Part shown: piece by piece, positions 1-10,182 of the stretch
Layout of the letters: each line of letters opens with the position of its first letter
Numbering within the stretch: the stretch's first letter is position 1
Program-made: the position numbers and the translations under genes
Source: Klebsiella pneumoniae
Lineage (GTDB): Bacteria; Pseudomonadota; Gammaproteobacteria; Enterobacterales; Enterobacteriaceae
Direction: 5' to 3'
Length of the DNA stretch: 64,000 bases
Assembly (NCBI RefSeq): GCF_000742135.1
Contig: NZ_KN046818.1
Span: 4,407,447-4,471,446, forward strand
Notes under the pieces: generated by a model
The model's database searches: none
What the model saw: the letters and a program-made list of their open reading frames with translations, nothing else
Told to the model about the DNA's origin: nothing

Positions 1-235
1 TGAGTGCAGAATAGGGCGGATCGCAGTTCACCGCCGCGGATTCAGGCTAATATGTCGTCATATCCGGCTGTTTATGCTGAAATATATTGCCTGGCGAAAT
101 TTATTATCTATATCTATTCTTTCCAGGCATACGCGCGGCGCGGCGGGGCCGGCGGCCAACAGACCCCGCTAGACGGGCCTCTCAGCCACATCGCGCGGCG
201 CAAAGGAACGAGCCGCTGAATAACCTGAACGAAAA

Positions 236-249
236 TAAGATTATTCTCA
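236..249 (+). promoter_or_regulatory. RcsAB box upstream of galF
   Basis: The 14-mer TAAGATTATTCTCA matches the RcsAB consensus TAAGAATATTCCTA at 11 of 14 positions. RcsA/RcsB activation of group 1 capsule clusters through such a box ahead of the first gene is established. The location, about 170 bp upstream of galF, is right. Binding in this strain is inferred. Confidence 0.65.
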
Positions 250-379
250 CTTCTGACTGTTGGTAAAAGGGAGTTGTGTGTATTCTTTTACGTGACAGTG
301 AATTTAAGAATTTGGCGGGCAGATGCCCGGGCAGTATCCGTGTATTATCAGTTCCAATGGATTTGTGACATGTACAATT

Positions 380-402
380 TTGCAAAACCGCGTGTTTTGC
401 AA
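380..402 (+). repeat. Perfect 9-bp inverted repeat in galF leader
   Basis: TTGCAAAAC (380-388) and GTTTTGCAA (394-402) are exact reverse complements separated by 5 nt. The repeat ends a few bases before the galF Shine-Dalgarno AGGTGA. It could be a protein operator or an mRNA hairpin affecting translation. No T-run follows, so it is not a simple terminator. Confidence 0.5.
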
Positions 403-416
403 CCAAACAGGTGAAG

Positions 417-1313
417 ATGAATATGGAGAATTTGAAAGCGGTTATTCCGGTCGCAGGACTAGGCATGCATATGCTGCCGGCCACAAAGGCAATTCCAAAG
501 GAGATGCTGCCGATCGTTGATAAGCCAATGATTCAGTACATCGTTGACGAAATCGTCGCCGCCGGGATCAAAGAGATTGTTCTGGTGACGCACTCCTCGA
601 AGAACGCGGTGGAAAACCACTTCGACACCTCCTACGAGCTGGAAGCCCTGCTGGAACAGCGCGTGAAGCGCCAGCTGCTGGCGGAAGTGCAGGCCATTTG
701 CCCGCCGGGCGTGACCATCATGAACGTGCGTCAGGCGCAGCCGCTGGGCCTGGGCCACTCCATCCTCTGCGCCCGGCCGGTAGTCGGCGACAACCCGTTT
801 GTGGTGGTCCTGCCGGATATCATCCTTGACGGCGGCACCGCTGACCCGCTGCGCTATAACCTCGCCGCTATGATCGCCCGCTTTAACGAGACCGGCCGCA
901 GCCAGGTGCTGGCGAAACGCATGCCGGGCGATCTTTCCGAATACTCCGTCATCCAGACCAAAGAGCCGATGGTGGCTGAAGGCCAGGTGGCGCGTATCGT
1001 TGAGTTTATTGAAAAACCGGACGAACCGCAGACCCTGGACTCCGATCTGATGGCGGTGGGGCGCTACGTGCTGTCGGCGGATATATGGGCCGAACTGGAA
1101 CGTACCGAGCCGGGCGCATGGGGCCGTATCCAACTGACCGACGCCATTGCCGAACTGGCGAAGAAGCAGTCCGTCGACGCGATGCTGATGACCGGCGAAA
1201 GCTACGACTGCGGGAAGAAAATGGGCTACATGCAGGCCTTCGTCACCTACGGGATGCGTAACCTGAAAGAAGGCGCCAAATTCCGCGAAAGTATTAAAAA
1301 ACTGCTGGCCTGA
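417..1313 (+). CDS. galF: GalF, UTP-glucose-1-phosphate uridylyltransferase subunit
   Basis: GalF is the GalU paralogue that opens Enterobacterial capsule and O-antigen clusters. It belongs to the cytoplasmic nucleotidyltransferase family making UDP-glucose from UTP and glucose-1-phosphate. In E. coli, GalF has little activity alone and modulates GalU. The N-terminal signature is [17 protein letters not shown]; the MH pair in place of GalU's TR identifies GalF rather than GalU. Length (298 aa) is normal. GTG 411, ATG 417 and ATG 423 are in-frame starts. ATG 417 is the usual Klebsiella annotation, but AGGTGA at 409-414 is better spaced for ATG 423. It is the first gene of the K locus and probably shares a transcript with cpsACP. 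Confidence 0.97.
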   Translation: MNMENLKAVIPVAGLGMHMLPATKAIPKEMLPIVDKPMIQYIVDEIVAAGIKEIVLVTHSSKNAVENHFDTSYELEALLEQRVKRQLLAEVQAICPPGVTIMNVRQAQPLGLGHSILCARPVVGDNPFVVVLPDIILDGGTADPLRYNLAAMIARFNETGRSQVLAKRMPGDLSEYSVIQTKEPMVAEGQVARIVEFIEKPDEPQTLDSDLMAVGRYVLSADIWAELERTEPGAWGRIQLTDAIAELAKKQSVDAMLMTGESYDCGKKMGYMQAFVTYGMRNLKEGAKFRESIKKLLA

Positions 1314-1705
1314 GCGCCAGCCTGAAACCGAGCGGCAAGGCTGAAGCATTCGTCCTGCCGCGCAAAACGTTATGCAGAAATTATTCATAACGCGAATGTT
1401 ATAACGATTGTAAAGAAACGTATGGCTTCGGAGACTTCTGGTAGTTTGTCTCTGGCCTCTGTGGTGCAATGGTCGGAGTAGCGGCAATAATGCTTTATGA
1501 ATAGTCACTTAGTGCGACAATTCCTAAAGCGCAGGGAAAGCGGTCAACGACAGCCAAAAATAAAACTTGACTGCGATCATGTTTCCGCTTTAAACATCTC
1601 ACTTGCATGCATGAAAATGTGAAATGAATTGGCATGCGAGCTGGTACAGACATTACGGATAATCCCTGAGCACGGCAGTGGACATCATCGAAGGATCACA
1701 GGTAT
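1314..1705 (+). other. galF-cpsACP intergenic region
   Basis: No gene is visible. A bulged stem, GCGGCAAGG (1332-1340) with CCTGCCGC (1354-1361), follows the galF stop but lacks a strong T-run. TTGACT (1567-1572) with TTTAAA (1589-1594), 16 bp apart, is a possible promoter for cpsACP. The remainder shows no clear element. Confidence 0.35.
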
Positions 1706-2335
1706 ATGAACTGGCAACTCATCTCATTTTTTGGCGATAGCACCGTTTTGCTGCCAAGCGCAGCGGCGCTGTTTATTGTCCTGATGCTGCGTAAAACGTC
1801 GCGGTTGCTGGCGTGGCAGTGGAGTTTGCTGTTCGGCATCACCGGCGCTATCGTCTGCGCCTCCAAACTGGCCTTTATGGGCTGGGGTCTGGGTATTCGC
1901 GAGCTGGATTACACCGGCTTCAGCGGCCACTCAGCGCTTTCCGCGGCCTTCTGGCCTATCTTCCTGTGGCTGCTCAGCGCCCGTTTCTCCGTCGGTCTGC
2001 GTAAAGCGGCCGTTATTACCGGCTATGTTTTGGCCACCGTAGTGGGCTATTCGCGGCTGGTCATCCATGCGCATTCCGTCTCGGAAGTGATTGCCGGCCT
2101 GCTGCTGGGCGCTGCTGGCAGCGCTTTGTTCCTGATACTGCAAAAAAGTACTTCTGATTCGGTGTATAAGACTATCCCTTGGGGTGGGGTTGCGTGTCTG
2201 ATAATGGTTCCGCTTGTCCTGTTACATTCCGGCAGTAAAGCACCGACTCAATCCCTGTTGGGGCAAATCGCCACCGTAATTGGGCCGCTGGATAAACCTT
2301 TTACCAGAGAAGACCTTCACAAGCAGGCATGGTAA
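1706..2335 (+). CDS. cpsACP: CpsACP, PAP2-family membrane phosphatase
   Basis: This is the second conserved gene of Klebsiella K loci (orf2). The 209-aa protein has several hydrophobic segments and the PAP2 acid-phosphatase core: SGH at residues 73-75, and SR (116-117) with His123 in the third motif. The usual SRxxxxxHxxxD ends in Glu127 instead of Asp. The family dephosphorylates lipid pyrophosphates, so a role in recycling undecaprenyl carrier is plausible but unproven. The start ATG follows AAGGATCACAGG. The gene ends before a long AT-rich gap leading to wzi. Confidence 0.92.
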   Translation: MNWQLISFFGDSTVLLPSAAALFIVLMLRKTSRLLAWQWSLLFGITGAIVCASKLAFMGWGLGIRELDYTGFSGHSALSAAFWPIFLWLLSARFSVGLRKAAVITGYVLATVVGYSRLVIHAHSVSEVIAGLLLGAAGSALFLILQKSTSDSVYKTIPWGGVACLIMVPLVLLHSGSKAPTQSLLGQIATVIGPLDKPFTREDLHKQAW

Positions 2336-3294
2336 TCTCCATTTGTTTTACAGGAGAAATTAAGTTTTCGCCGGTTAATTAGACAAATAAGAAAATAATC
2401 TACTATATACTCGGTAATTGATAATTCATATTTATGAAATAATGAAGTGCTACTACATTGTTATTGCATATTTTCCTGGATATAGCCTTGATCAGACGTT
2501 TCTTAAATGCGCTGAGACGTTACCTGATGCACATTCAATGAATATCCAGACACAGGAAACTATTAGAAATTGTAGTTGACTATAACGCCATCATCTGATT
2601 TTTGCATGATGATGAGCTATGGGAAAAGATCTTTTTTTACAGACAGTTAGCTGCATGTGTGATGATGTAGCAGTTCCGGGAAGATCTCTAACCCTGGAAG
2701 TCAGCGAATAATCTTAATTGGTGACCCGCTTATTTTTTGTCAGTAGAACGACAGGCGGCATTAATTGGCAGATATTCGGTAACAACACTCCCAATTGTGA
2801 CCGAAATCCCGTAAACTTAACGCCGCCAAAAATAATGGCCTGACCAATTATTCATCCACAGGTCGATAAAAAATTAAGTCGTTCAGGTAGTCAGTGCGCT
2901 GGTAGCTGTTAAGCCAGGGGCGGTAGCGTCGCTGAAGCCGCTTGCTGCAGTACAGAGGTTCTCTTCAACGGCTGAAAAATCGTCCCGGTCAGGATGATCG
3001 CCCTCACTAGATATCTATCAGTTTTCTACGGATATCCCCAGAAGTTGGCCAGGAGCGGCTGCTGATATCGCCTGGACATTAACTTTCCTGTCTCATCCAT
3101 AGCCTGTAGGGTAAAATTCGCCTACATTGTGAGCTGAGTGGATGTTATAAGGCTAACAAGCAGCTTAGGGTAAATGTACTTGCCTCGCCGGTGTTGCACA
3201 GCGAAGTCAGCTGGTGCCGCGAGCGCTTTCTATCTTGGTATTCCCCTTATTCTCATTGAGATACGACAGCGGGGCTGAAAATGGATCTTGTACA
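2336..3294 (+). other. Long non-coding region upstream of wzi
   Basis: This 959-bp stretch has no supportable gene. The first 300 bp are AT-rich, with TATA-like tracts near 2400. An imperfect hairpin, CATCATC (2589-2595) with GATGATG (2608-2614), lies mid-region. A JUMPstart/ops element sits at 2892-2929, so the wzi-wzc transcript must start upstream of it and has a leader of at least 365 nt. I could not place its promoter with confidence. The open frame extending upstream of wzi to 3214 is leader sequence. Confidence 0.6.
2892..2929 (+). promoter_or_regulatory. JUMPstart with ops element (capsule operon)
   Basis: The sequence begins CAGTGCGCTGGTAGCTGTTA and ends with the ops core GGCGGTAGCGT at 2919-2929, essentially the full published JUMPstart consensus. 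In the established mechanism, RNA polymerase pauses at ops and the NusG paralogue RfaH loads, suppressing termination over long surface-polysaccharide operons. Its position before wzi indicates RfaH dependence of the main capsule transcript. Confidence 0.95.
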
Positions 3295-4734
3295 ATGATA
3301 AAAATTGCGCGCATTGCCGTGACGTTGGGTTTGCTTTCCTCACTGGGAGCTCAGGCTTACGCGGCCGGGTTAGTGGTAAATGACAACGACTTGCGTAACG
3401 ACCTGGCCTGGCTTTCCGATCGCGGGGTCATCCATCTGAGCCTGTCGACGTGGCCGCTGAGCCAGGAAGAGATCGCCCGGGCGCTGAAAAAGGCCAAACC
3501 TTCCTATTCTTCTGAGCAAGTGGTCCTGGCTCGAATTAACCAGCGACTGTCTGCCTTAAAAGCCGATTTCCGGGTCACCGGCTACACTTCAACCGACAAG
3601 CCGGGCACTCCGCAGGGGTTTGGCCAGACGCAGCCGGCGGATAATTCGTTAGGCCTGGCGTTCAATAACAGCGGTGAGTGGTGGGATGTCCACCTCCAGG
3701 GCAACGTCGAAGGGGGAGAGCGGATCAGCAACGGATCGCGCTTCAATGCCAACGGCGCCTACGGCGCGGTGAAGTTCTGGAACCAGTGGCTCTCCTTTGG
3801 TCAGGTACCACAGTGGTGGGGACCGGGCTATGAAGGTAGCCTGATCCGCGGGGATGCCATGCGACCGATGACCGGTTTGCTGATGCAGCGAGCCGAGCAG
3901 GCGGCGCCGGAAACCTGGTGGTTGCGCTGGGTAGGCCCATGGCAGTACCAGATCTCCGCTAGCCAGATGAATCAGTACACCGCTGTGCCACACACTAAAA
4001 TTATCGGTGGCCGTTTCACCTTTACGCCGTTCCAGTCATTAGAATTAGGTGCATCACGTATTATGCAGTGGGGTGGGGAAGGGCGGCCTGAATCACTTAG
4101 TAACTTCTGGGATGGTTTAACAGGCAAGGATAATACCGCCGCAAACGATCCCAATGAACCGGGCAACCAACTGGCCGGTTTTGACTTTAAGTTCAAACTG
4201 GAGCCAACGCTTGGCTGGCCGGTCAGTTTCTATGGACAAATGATCGGAGAGGATGAGTCTGGTTTTTTGCCTTCAGCAAATATGTTCCTTGGCGGTGTTG
4301 AAGGACACCATGGGTGGGGCAAAGATGCGGTTAACTGGTACGTGGAAGCGCATGACACGCGTACCAATATGAGCCGGACCAATTACAGTTATACGCATCA
4401 TATCTATAAGGATGGCTACTATCAGCAGGGTTATCCTCTGGGTGACGCAATGGGCGGTGATGGTCAACTCGTTGCCGGTAAGGTTGAGCTTATTACGGAG
4501 GATAACCAGCGCTGGAGTACACGCTTAGTATACGCGAAGGTCAACCCGGAGAATCAGTCGATCAACAAAGCGTTCCCTCATGCGGATACTCTGAAAGGTG
4601 TACAGCTGGGCTGGAGCGGAGATGTTTATCAGTCGGTTCGTCTGAATACCTCTTTGTGGTACACAAACGCGAACAATAGCGACAGCGATGACGTTGGGGC
4701 CAGTGCAGGGATAGAGATACCATTTAGTTTATAA
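3295..4734 (+). CDS. wzi: Wzi, outer-membrane capsule attachment protein
   Basis: Wzi is an outer-membrane beta-barrel lectin that fixes exported group 1 capsule to the cell surface; wzi alleles are used for K typing. The 479-aa product has a signal peptide (MIKIARIAVTLGLLSSLGAQ, cleavage near residue 23 after AYA). The mature N-terminal part (DNDLRNDLAWLSDRG) is conserved, and a barrel rich in Gly, Trp and Tyr ends in Phe-Ser-Leu. The start at 3295 was chosen because the signal peptide begins there; an in-frame upstream codon at 3214 would add 27 unlikely residues. It is the first gene after ops and starts the export module. Confidence 0.96.
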   Translation: MIKIARIAVTLGLLSSLGAQAYAAGLVVNDNDLRNDLAWLSDRGVIHLSLSTWPLSQEEIARALKKAKPSYSSEQVVLARINQRLSALKADFRVTGYTSTDKPGTPQGFGQTQPADNSLGLAFNNSGEWWDVHLQGNVEGGERISNGSRFNANGAYGAVKFWNQWLSFGQVPQWWGPGYEGSLIRGDAMRPMTGLLMQRAEQAAPETWWLRWVGPWQYQISASQMNQYTAVPHTKIIGGRFTFTPFQSLELGASRIMQWGGEGRPESLSNFWDGLTGKDNTAANDPNEPGNQLAGFDFKFKLEPTLGWPVSFYGQMIGEDESGFLPSANMFLGGVEGHHGWGKDAVNWYVEAHDTRTNMSRTNYSYTHHIYKDGYYQQGYPLGDAMGGDGQLVAGKVELITEDNQRWSTRLVYAKVNPENQSINKAFPHADTLKGVQLGWSGDVYQSVRLNTSLWYTNANNSDSDDVGASAGIEIPFSL

Positions 4735-4870
4735 GGCTGAATGCTGAAAACAGGGGAGAGAGGGTGGTAGCGCTGCAGGACGCAGTCAGCTTTTATCTTT
4801 CCACAAGCCGGCAGGGAAGTAACGGCTATGACAGCTGCTCAGGAATTGGCAAATTTTGATTTACTGATGA

Positions 4871-6018
<1,148 letters not shown>

Positions 6019-6019
<1 letters not shown>

Positions 6020-6453
6020 TGTTTGATTCAATTTTAATCGTATGCACGGGGAATATTTGCCGCTCACCGATTGGTGAACGATTATTACGCCGGGCATTAC
6101 CAAATAAGAAAATTGATTCTGCCGGAGTCGGAGCGCTGATAGACCACGCAGCTGATGCTTCTGCAATTCGGACGGCTGAGAAACATGGTCTGTCCCTTGA
6201 AGGCCATAAGGGAAGGCAATTTACTCCTGCTCTAGGAGGGCAGTACGATTTAGTATTGGTAATGGAGCGTAGCCATCTAGAACAGGTTAGCCGAATTGCA
6301 CCAGAAGTCCGAGGCAAAACTATGCTGTTTGGTCACTGGTTGGAAGGCAAAGAGATCCCAGATCCTTATCGTAAAAGCGACGAGGCATTTGATTCTGTAT
6401 ATCAGTTAATTGACATTGCCAGCCAGCGTTGGGCTGCCAAATTGAGTGGATAA
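6019..6453 (+). CDS. wzb: Wzb, low-molecular-weight protein tyrosine phosphatase
   Basis: Wzb dephosphorylates the tyrosine-rich tail of Wzc; this cycling is needed for capsule assembly. The 144-aa protein has the LMW-PTP loop CTGNICRS with nucleophile Cys9 and Arg15, and the general-acid DPY motif (IPDPYRKS) near residue 115. ATG 6019 overlaps the wza stop and fits the family N-terminus MFDSILIVCTGN better than an in-frame ATG at 6007. wzc follows 17 bp later. Confidence 0.97.
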
Positions 6454-6470
6454 TTTTCAGGAAACACTGT

Positions 6471-8639
6471 ATGACTTCAGTCACAACAAACAAACCGGCA
6501 ACACCGGATTCTGATGAAATCGATCTGGGGCGCCTTATTGGTGAGTTGATCGATCATCGAAAATTAATTATTGCTATAACGACCGGGTTTACAGTACTTT
6601 CAGTACTTTATGCGCTATTAGCTACTCCGATCTACCAAGCAGATGCACTAATTCAGGTGGAGCAGAAACAGGGAAACGCGATCTTAAGTAGTTTGAGTCA
6701 GATGTTACCTGATGGCCAGCCGCAGTCAGCTCCGGAAATAGCCTTATTACAGTCTAGGATGATACTTGGTAAGACTGTGGATGATTTGAACTTACAGGCA
6801 CAGGTAAGACCAAAATATTTTCCTCTTGTAGGCCGCGGTTTAGCACGAATTATGGGTGATAAACCAGGGAATATTGCTATTAGTCGCATTTATTTACCTA
6901 GTCGAGGTGATGATGAAAGTGCGCCAAAAGTTATTCTTACTGTGAAAGATGATAAACATTATCTGGTTGAGGGCGATGATTTTAGTGCTAATGGTACTGT
7001 AGGGACGTTACTTAATGAACATGGCATCTCTCTTTTAGTTAACTCAATTGATGCAAAACCGGGCGATAAGTTCACTGTTAGCCAGTTGACGAGATTGAAA
7101 GCTATTACTGATCTTCAGGAGATCTTTAGCGTTGCCGATCAAGGTAAAGACACTGGGATGTTGGAGCTAACATTAAGTGGAGATAATCCTGAGCTGATAT
7201 CTCGCATACTTGATAGCATTAGCCAGAACTATTTGACCCAGAATATAGATCGGCAAGCTGCGCAGGATGCAAAAAGCTTAGAGTTCCTAAATGAACAATT
7301 GCCGAAAGTTCGTAGTGATCTGGATATTGCAGAAGATAAGTTAAATGCTTATCGCAAACAGAAAGACTCTGTTGACCTAACCTTGGAGGCTAAATCAGTT
7401 CTGGAGCAAATTGTTAATGTTGACAATCAACTTAACGGCTTGACTTTCCGTGAAGCGGAAATATCACAACTATATACCAAAGAGCACCCGACCTATAAAG
7501 CATTAATGGAGAAGCGACAAACACTGCAGGAAGAGAAATCCAAGCTCAATAAACGGGTGAGTAGCATGCCATCTACGCAGCAGGAAGTATTACGTTTGAG
7601 TAGGGATGTAGAGTCCGGTCGTGCTGTGTATTTACAGTTGTTGAATCGTCAGCAAGAACTAAATATTGCTAAATCAAGTGCTATTGGTAATGTGCGGATT
7701 ATAGATAACGCAATAACTGAACCTGATCCCGTAAAACCCAAAAAAGTGTTGGTGGTTGCAATTGGCATTATTTTGGGCCTGTTTGTTTCGATCAGTCTAG
7801 TACTGGTAAAGGTTTTCTTACGTCGTGGTATTGAATCCCCTGAACAACTGGAAGAGATCGGTGTCAACGTTTATGCTAGCGTTCCAGTTTCGGAGTGGTT
7901 GGCAAAAAATAACCGTAAATCTAAGCAATTACGTAAGAATGAATCTGATGCTCTGCTCGCAGTAGAGAATCCGGCTGATTTGGCGGTTGAGGCCATTCGT
8001 AGTTTACGCACTAGTCTACATTTTGCGATGATGGAAGCCAAAAATAACGTGCTTATGATTTCCGGTGCTAGTCCTAATGCAGGTAAAACATTTATCAGCA
8101 GTAACCTAGCGGCAACTATCGCATTAACCGGGAAAAAAGTGCTGTTCATAGATGCTGACTTACGTAAAGGCTATGTATACAAAATGTTTGGCCGTAAGCA
8201 GGATAAAGGATTGTCAGAGATCTTAGCTGGACAAGTGGCTGCAGAAACAGTGATCGAAAAAGTTACTGGCGGTGAGTTTGATTATATCGGTCGTGGGCAA
8301 ATTCCTCCGAATCCTGCAGAATTGCTCATGCATCCACGTTTTGAAAAATTATTAAAATGGGCAACTCAAGTTTATGATTTAATCATCATCGATACTCCAC
8401 CAATTTTGGCTGTTACCGATGCTGCAATCATTGGTCGTTATGCTGGTACATCTTTATTGGTTGCACGCTTTGAAGAAAATACTGCGAAAGAAATTGAAGT
8501 TAGTATGAAGCGATTTGAACAAAGTGGTGTAATTGTAAAAGGCTGTATTCTAAATGGTGTCGTGAAAAAGGCTAGCAGCTATTATGGCTATGGCTATAAC
8601 CATTATGGTTATTCTTATTCTGATAAAAAACACGATTAA
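6471..8639 (+). CDS. wzc: Wzc, tyrosine autokinase and capsule co-polymerase
   Basis: Wzc is an inner-membrane polysaccharide co-polymerase whose cytoplasmic BY-kinase domain controls polymerisation and export with Wza. In the 722-aa protein, a Wzz-type N-terminal domain with a first membrane segment near residues 30-50 leads to a coiled-coil periplasmic region and a second membrane segment near 425-445. The kinase follows: Walker A GASPNAGKT (532-540), Walker A' LFIDADLRKG, Walker B LIIIDTPP. The C-terminal cluster YYGYGYNHYGYSY carries seven tyrosines. ATG 6471 was chosen because it precedes the family N-terminus; an in-frame ATG upstream overlaps wzb. Confidence 0.97.
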   Translation: MTSVTTNKPATPDSDEIDLGRLIGELIDHRKLIIAITTGFTVLSVLYALLATPIYQADALIQVEQKQGNAILSSLSQMLPDGQPQSAPEIALLQSRMILGKTVDDLNLQAQVRPKYFPLVGRGLARIMGDKPGNIAISRIYLPSRGDDESAPKVILTVKDDKHYLVEGDDFSANGTVGTLLNEHGISLLVNSIDAKPGDKFTVSQLTRLKAITDLQEIFSVADQGKDTGMLELTLSGDNPELISRILDSISQNYLTQNIDRQAAQDAKSLEFLNEQLPKVRSDLDIAEDKLNAYRKQKDSVDLTLEAKSVLEQIVNVDNQLNGLTFREAEISQLYTKEHPTYKALMEKRQTLQEEKSKLNKRVSSMPSTQQEVLRLSRDVESGRAVYLQLLNRQQELNIAKSSAIGNVRIIDNAITEPDPVKPKKVLVVAIGIILGLFVSISLVLVKVFLRRGIESPEQLEEIGVNVYASVPVSEWLAKNNRKSKQLRKNESDALLAVENPADLAVEAIRSLRTSLHFAMMEAKNNVLMISGASPNAGKTFISSNLAATIALTGKKVLFIDADLRKGYVYKMFGRKQDKGLSEILAGQVAAETVIEKVTGGEFDYIGRGQIPPNPAELLMHPRFEKLLKWATQVYDLIIIDTPPILAVTDAAIIGRYAGTSLLVARFEENTAKEIEVSMKRFEQSGVIVKGCILNGVVKKASSYYGYGYNHYGYSYSDKKHD

Positions 8640-8732
8640 TTTTATACTCTGGACTCTATGCAATGTAGAGTCCACCTATTTTCTCCAGAATATTTCCCGC
8701 CCTTTTTATCTACCCGTGTCGATGAGGGAATT

Positions 8733-10160
8733 ATGACGCATTTTTCAAAAAACGTAAGTTGTAGCGTGGCGTTGGCTTTGGCGGACTTCGTTAGCTTTGT
8801 GCTTTCGTTGTACTTGGCATTAGGAGTACTTTCGGTAACTCTACCTGATTTCCATCAGCGAGTTCCAAAAAACCAAATAGAGGGGTGGATTGGACTGCAC
8901 TGGTTATTAGGGGCGTGTTGCGTAGTATGGTATGGTGTTCGTTTACGTCATTATTTTTACCGTAAAACTTTTTGGTTCGAATTAAAAGAGATATTACGTA
9001 CTCTGGCTATTTTTGCAGTAATAGAAATGGCTGTGATGGCATTTGCCAACTGGTATTTTTCCAGGTATGCATGGCTTTTGACTTGGCTTTTTGCAGCTGC
9101 GTTGGTGCCTTTTGTAAGGATGTCAGTCAAATATGTGCTAAATACTTTTGGGCTTTGGATGCGTGATACCTGGATTATTGGTAGCGGGAAGAATGCACAG
9201 GAGGCATATAAAGCAATTAATAGTGAAAATAATCTGGGGTTAAATGTAGTTGGATTTATCAGCAATGCTGAGGATAATAAATTAGGCATGATGATTGATG
9301 GTATTCAAGTTATTCAGTCTGATACTACTTGGATAAAAAATATTGATAAAAGGGCACAGTTCATTGTTGCAGTTGAGTCCCACCAAAGTGATATCCGTAA
9401 TAAATGGTTGCGCGAATTTATGATTCGTGGATATCGCTATGTATCGGTAATTCCAACTCTACGCGGTATGCCATTAGATAGCACTGACATGTCATTCATC
9501 TTTAGTCATGAAGTAATGATATTTCGAGTTCAGCAAAATTTAGCTAAATGGTCATCGAGAATTCTTAAGCGTACATTTGATATTGTTGGGGCTCTGGGAA
9601 TAATTCTTCTTCTTTCGCCATTATTAATTTATATTAGTAGAAAGGTAAGAAAGGACGGCGGTACAGCTATATACGGGCATGAGCGTGTAGGTAAGGGTGG
9701 TAAACCATTTAAATGCCTCAAATTCCGTTCAATGGTTGTAAATTCTAAAGAAGTATTAGAAGAGCTGTTGGCAAATGATCCAGAAGTAAAAGCAGAATGG
9801 GATGCAACTTTCAAACTGAAAAACGATCCTCGCATTACTAGTATTGGTCATTTTTTACGTAGGACAAGTTTGGATGAACTTCCTCAATTGTTCAATGTGC
9901 TTAAAGGGGAGATGAGTTTAGTAGGGCCACGGCCGATCATTACAGCGGAGTTAGAGCGATATAACGATGAGGTCGACTACTATCTATTAAGTAAACCTGG
10001 GATGACTGGGCTATGGCAGGTGAGCGGGCGTAGTGATGTCGATTATGATACTCGTGTGTACTTGGATGCGTGGTATGTAAAAAACTGGTCTATGTGGAAT
10101 GATATCGCAATCTTGTTCAAAACCATAAATGTTGTATTAAAAAAAGATGGCGCTTATTGA
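8733..10160 (+). CDS. wbaP: WbaP, undecaprenyl-phosphate galactose phosphotransferase
   Basis: WbaP starts the capsule repeat by transferring galactose-1-phosphate from UDP-Gal to undecaprenyl phosphate at the inner membrane. The 475-aa protein has four N-terminal membrane helices, a central soluble domain and a C-terminal bacterial sugar-transferase domain. Visible core features are KCLKFRSM, RTSLDELPQLFNVLKGEMSL, VGPRP and GLWQVSGRSD. WbaP in place of WcaJ means galactose, not glucose, is the first sugar. ATG 8733 has a good site (GAGGGA); an upstream in-frame ATG at 8658 gives an atypical extension. Confidence 0.95.
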   Translation: MTHFSKNVSCSVALALADFVSFVLSLYLALGVLSVTLPDFHQRVPKNQIEGWIGLHWLLGACCVVWYGVRLRHYFYRKTFWFELKEILRTLAIFAVIEMAVMAFANWYFSRYAWLLTWLFAAALVPFVRMSVKYVLNTFGLWMRDTWIIGSGKNAQEAYKAINSENNLGLNVVGFISNAEDNKLGMMIDGIQVIQSDTTWIKNIDKRAQFIVAVESHQSDIRNKWLREFMIRGYRYVSVIPTLRGMPLDSTDMSFIFSHEVMIFRVQQNLAKWSSRILKRTFDIVGALGIILLLSPLLIYISRKVRKDGGTAIYGHERVGKGGKPFKCLKFRSMVVNSKEVLEELLANDPEVKAEWDATFKLKNDPRITSIGHFLRRTSLDELPQLFNVLKGEMSLVGPRPIITAELERYNDEVDYYLLSKPGMTGLWQVSGRSDVDYDTRVYLDAWYVKNWSMWNDIAILFKTINVVLKKDGAY

Positions 10161-10182
10161 CCTTTATTTTGTGAGAAAGAAA

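Larger units (their letters stand above)
1..416 (+). other. galF upstream region
   Basis: No convincing gene lies here; the short open frames have no family resemblance and no ribosome binding site. The first half is GC-rich and the second half AT-rich. It holds an RcsAB-like box (236-249), a possible promoter just downstream (weak -35 near 258-263, TATTCT at 281-286), and a perfect inverted repeat at 380-402. This fits the known leading promoter of Klebsiella capsule clusters, which drives galF-cpsACP. The gene upstream of galF is outside the window. Confidence 0.5.

Noticed and set aside
459-1508. 349-codon minus-strand frame opposite galF
   Set aside because: Antisense shadow of a conserved gene; His/Arg/Gly-rich and no family resemblance.
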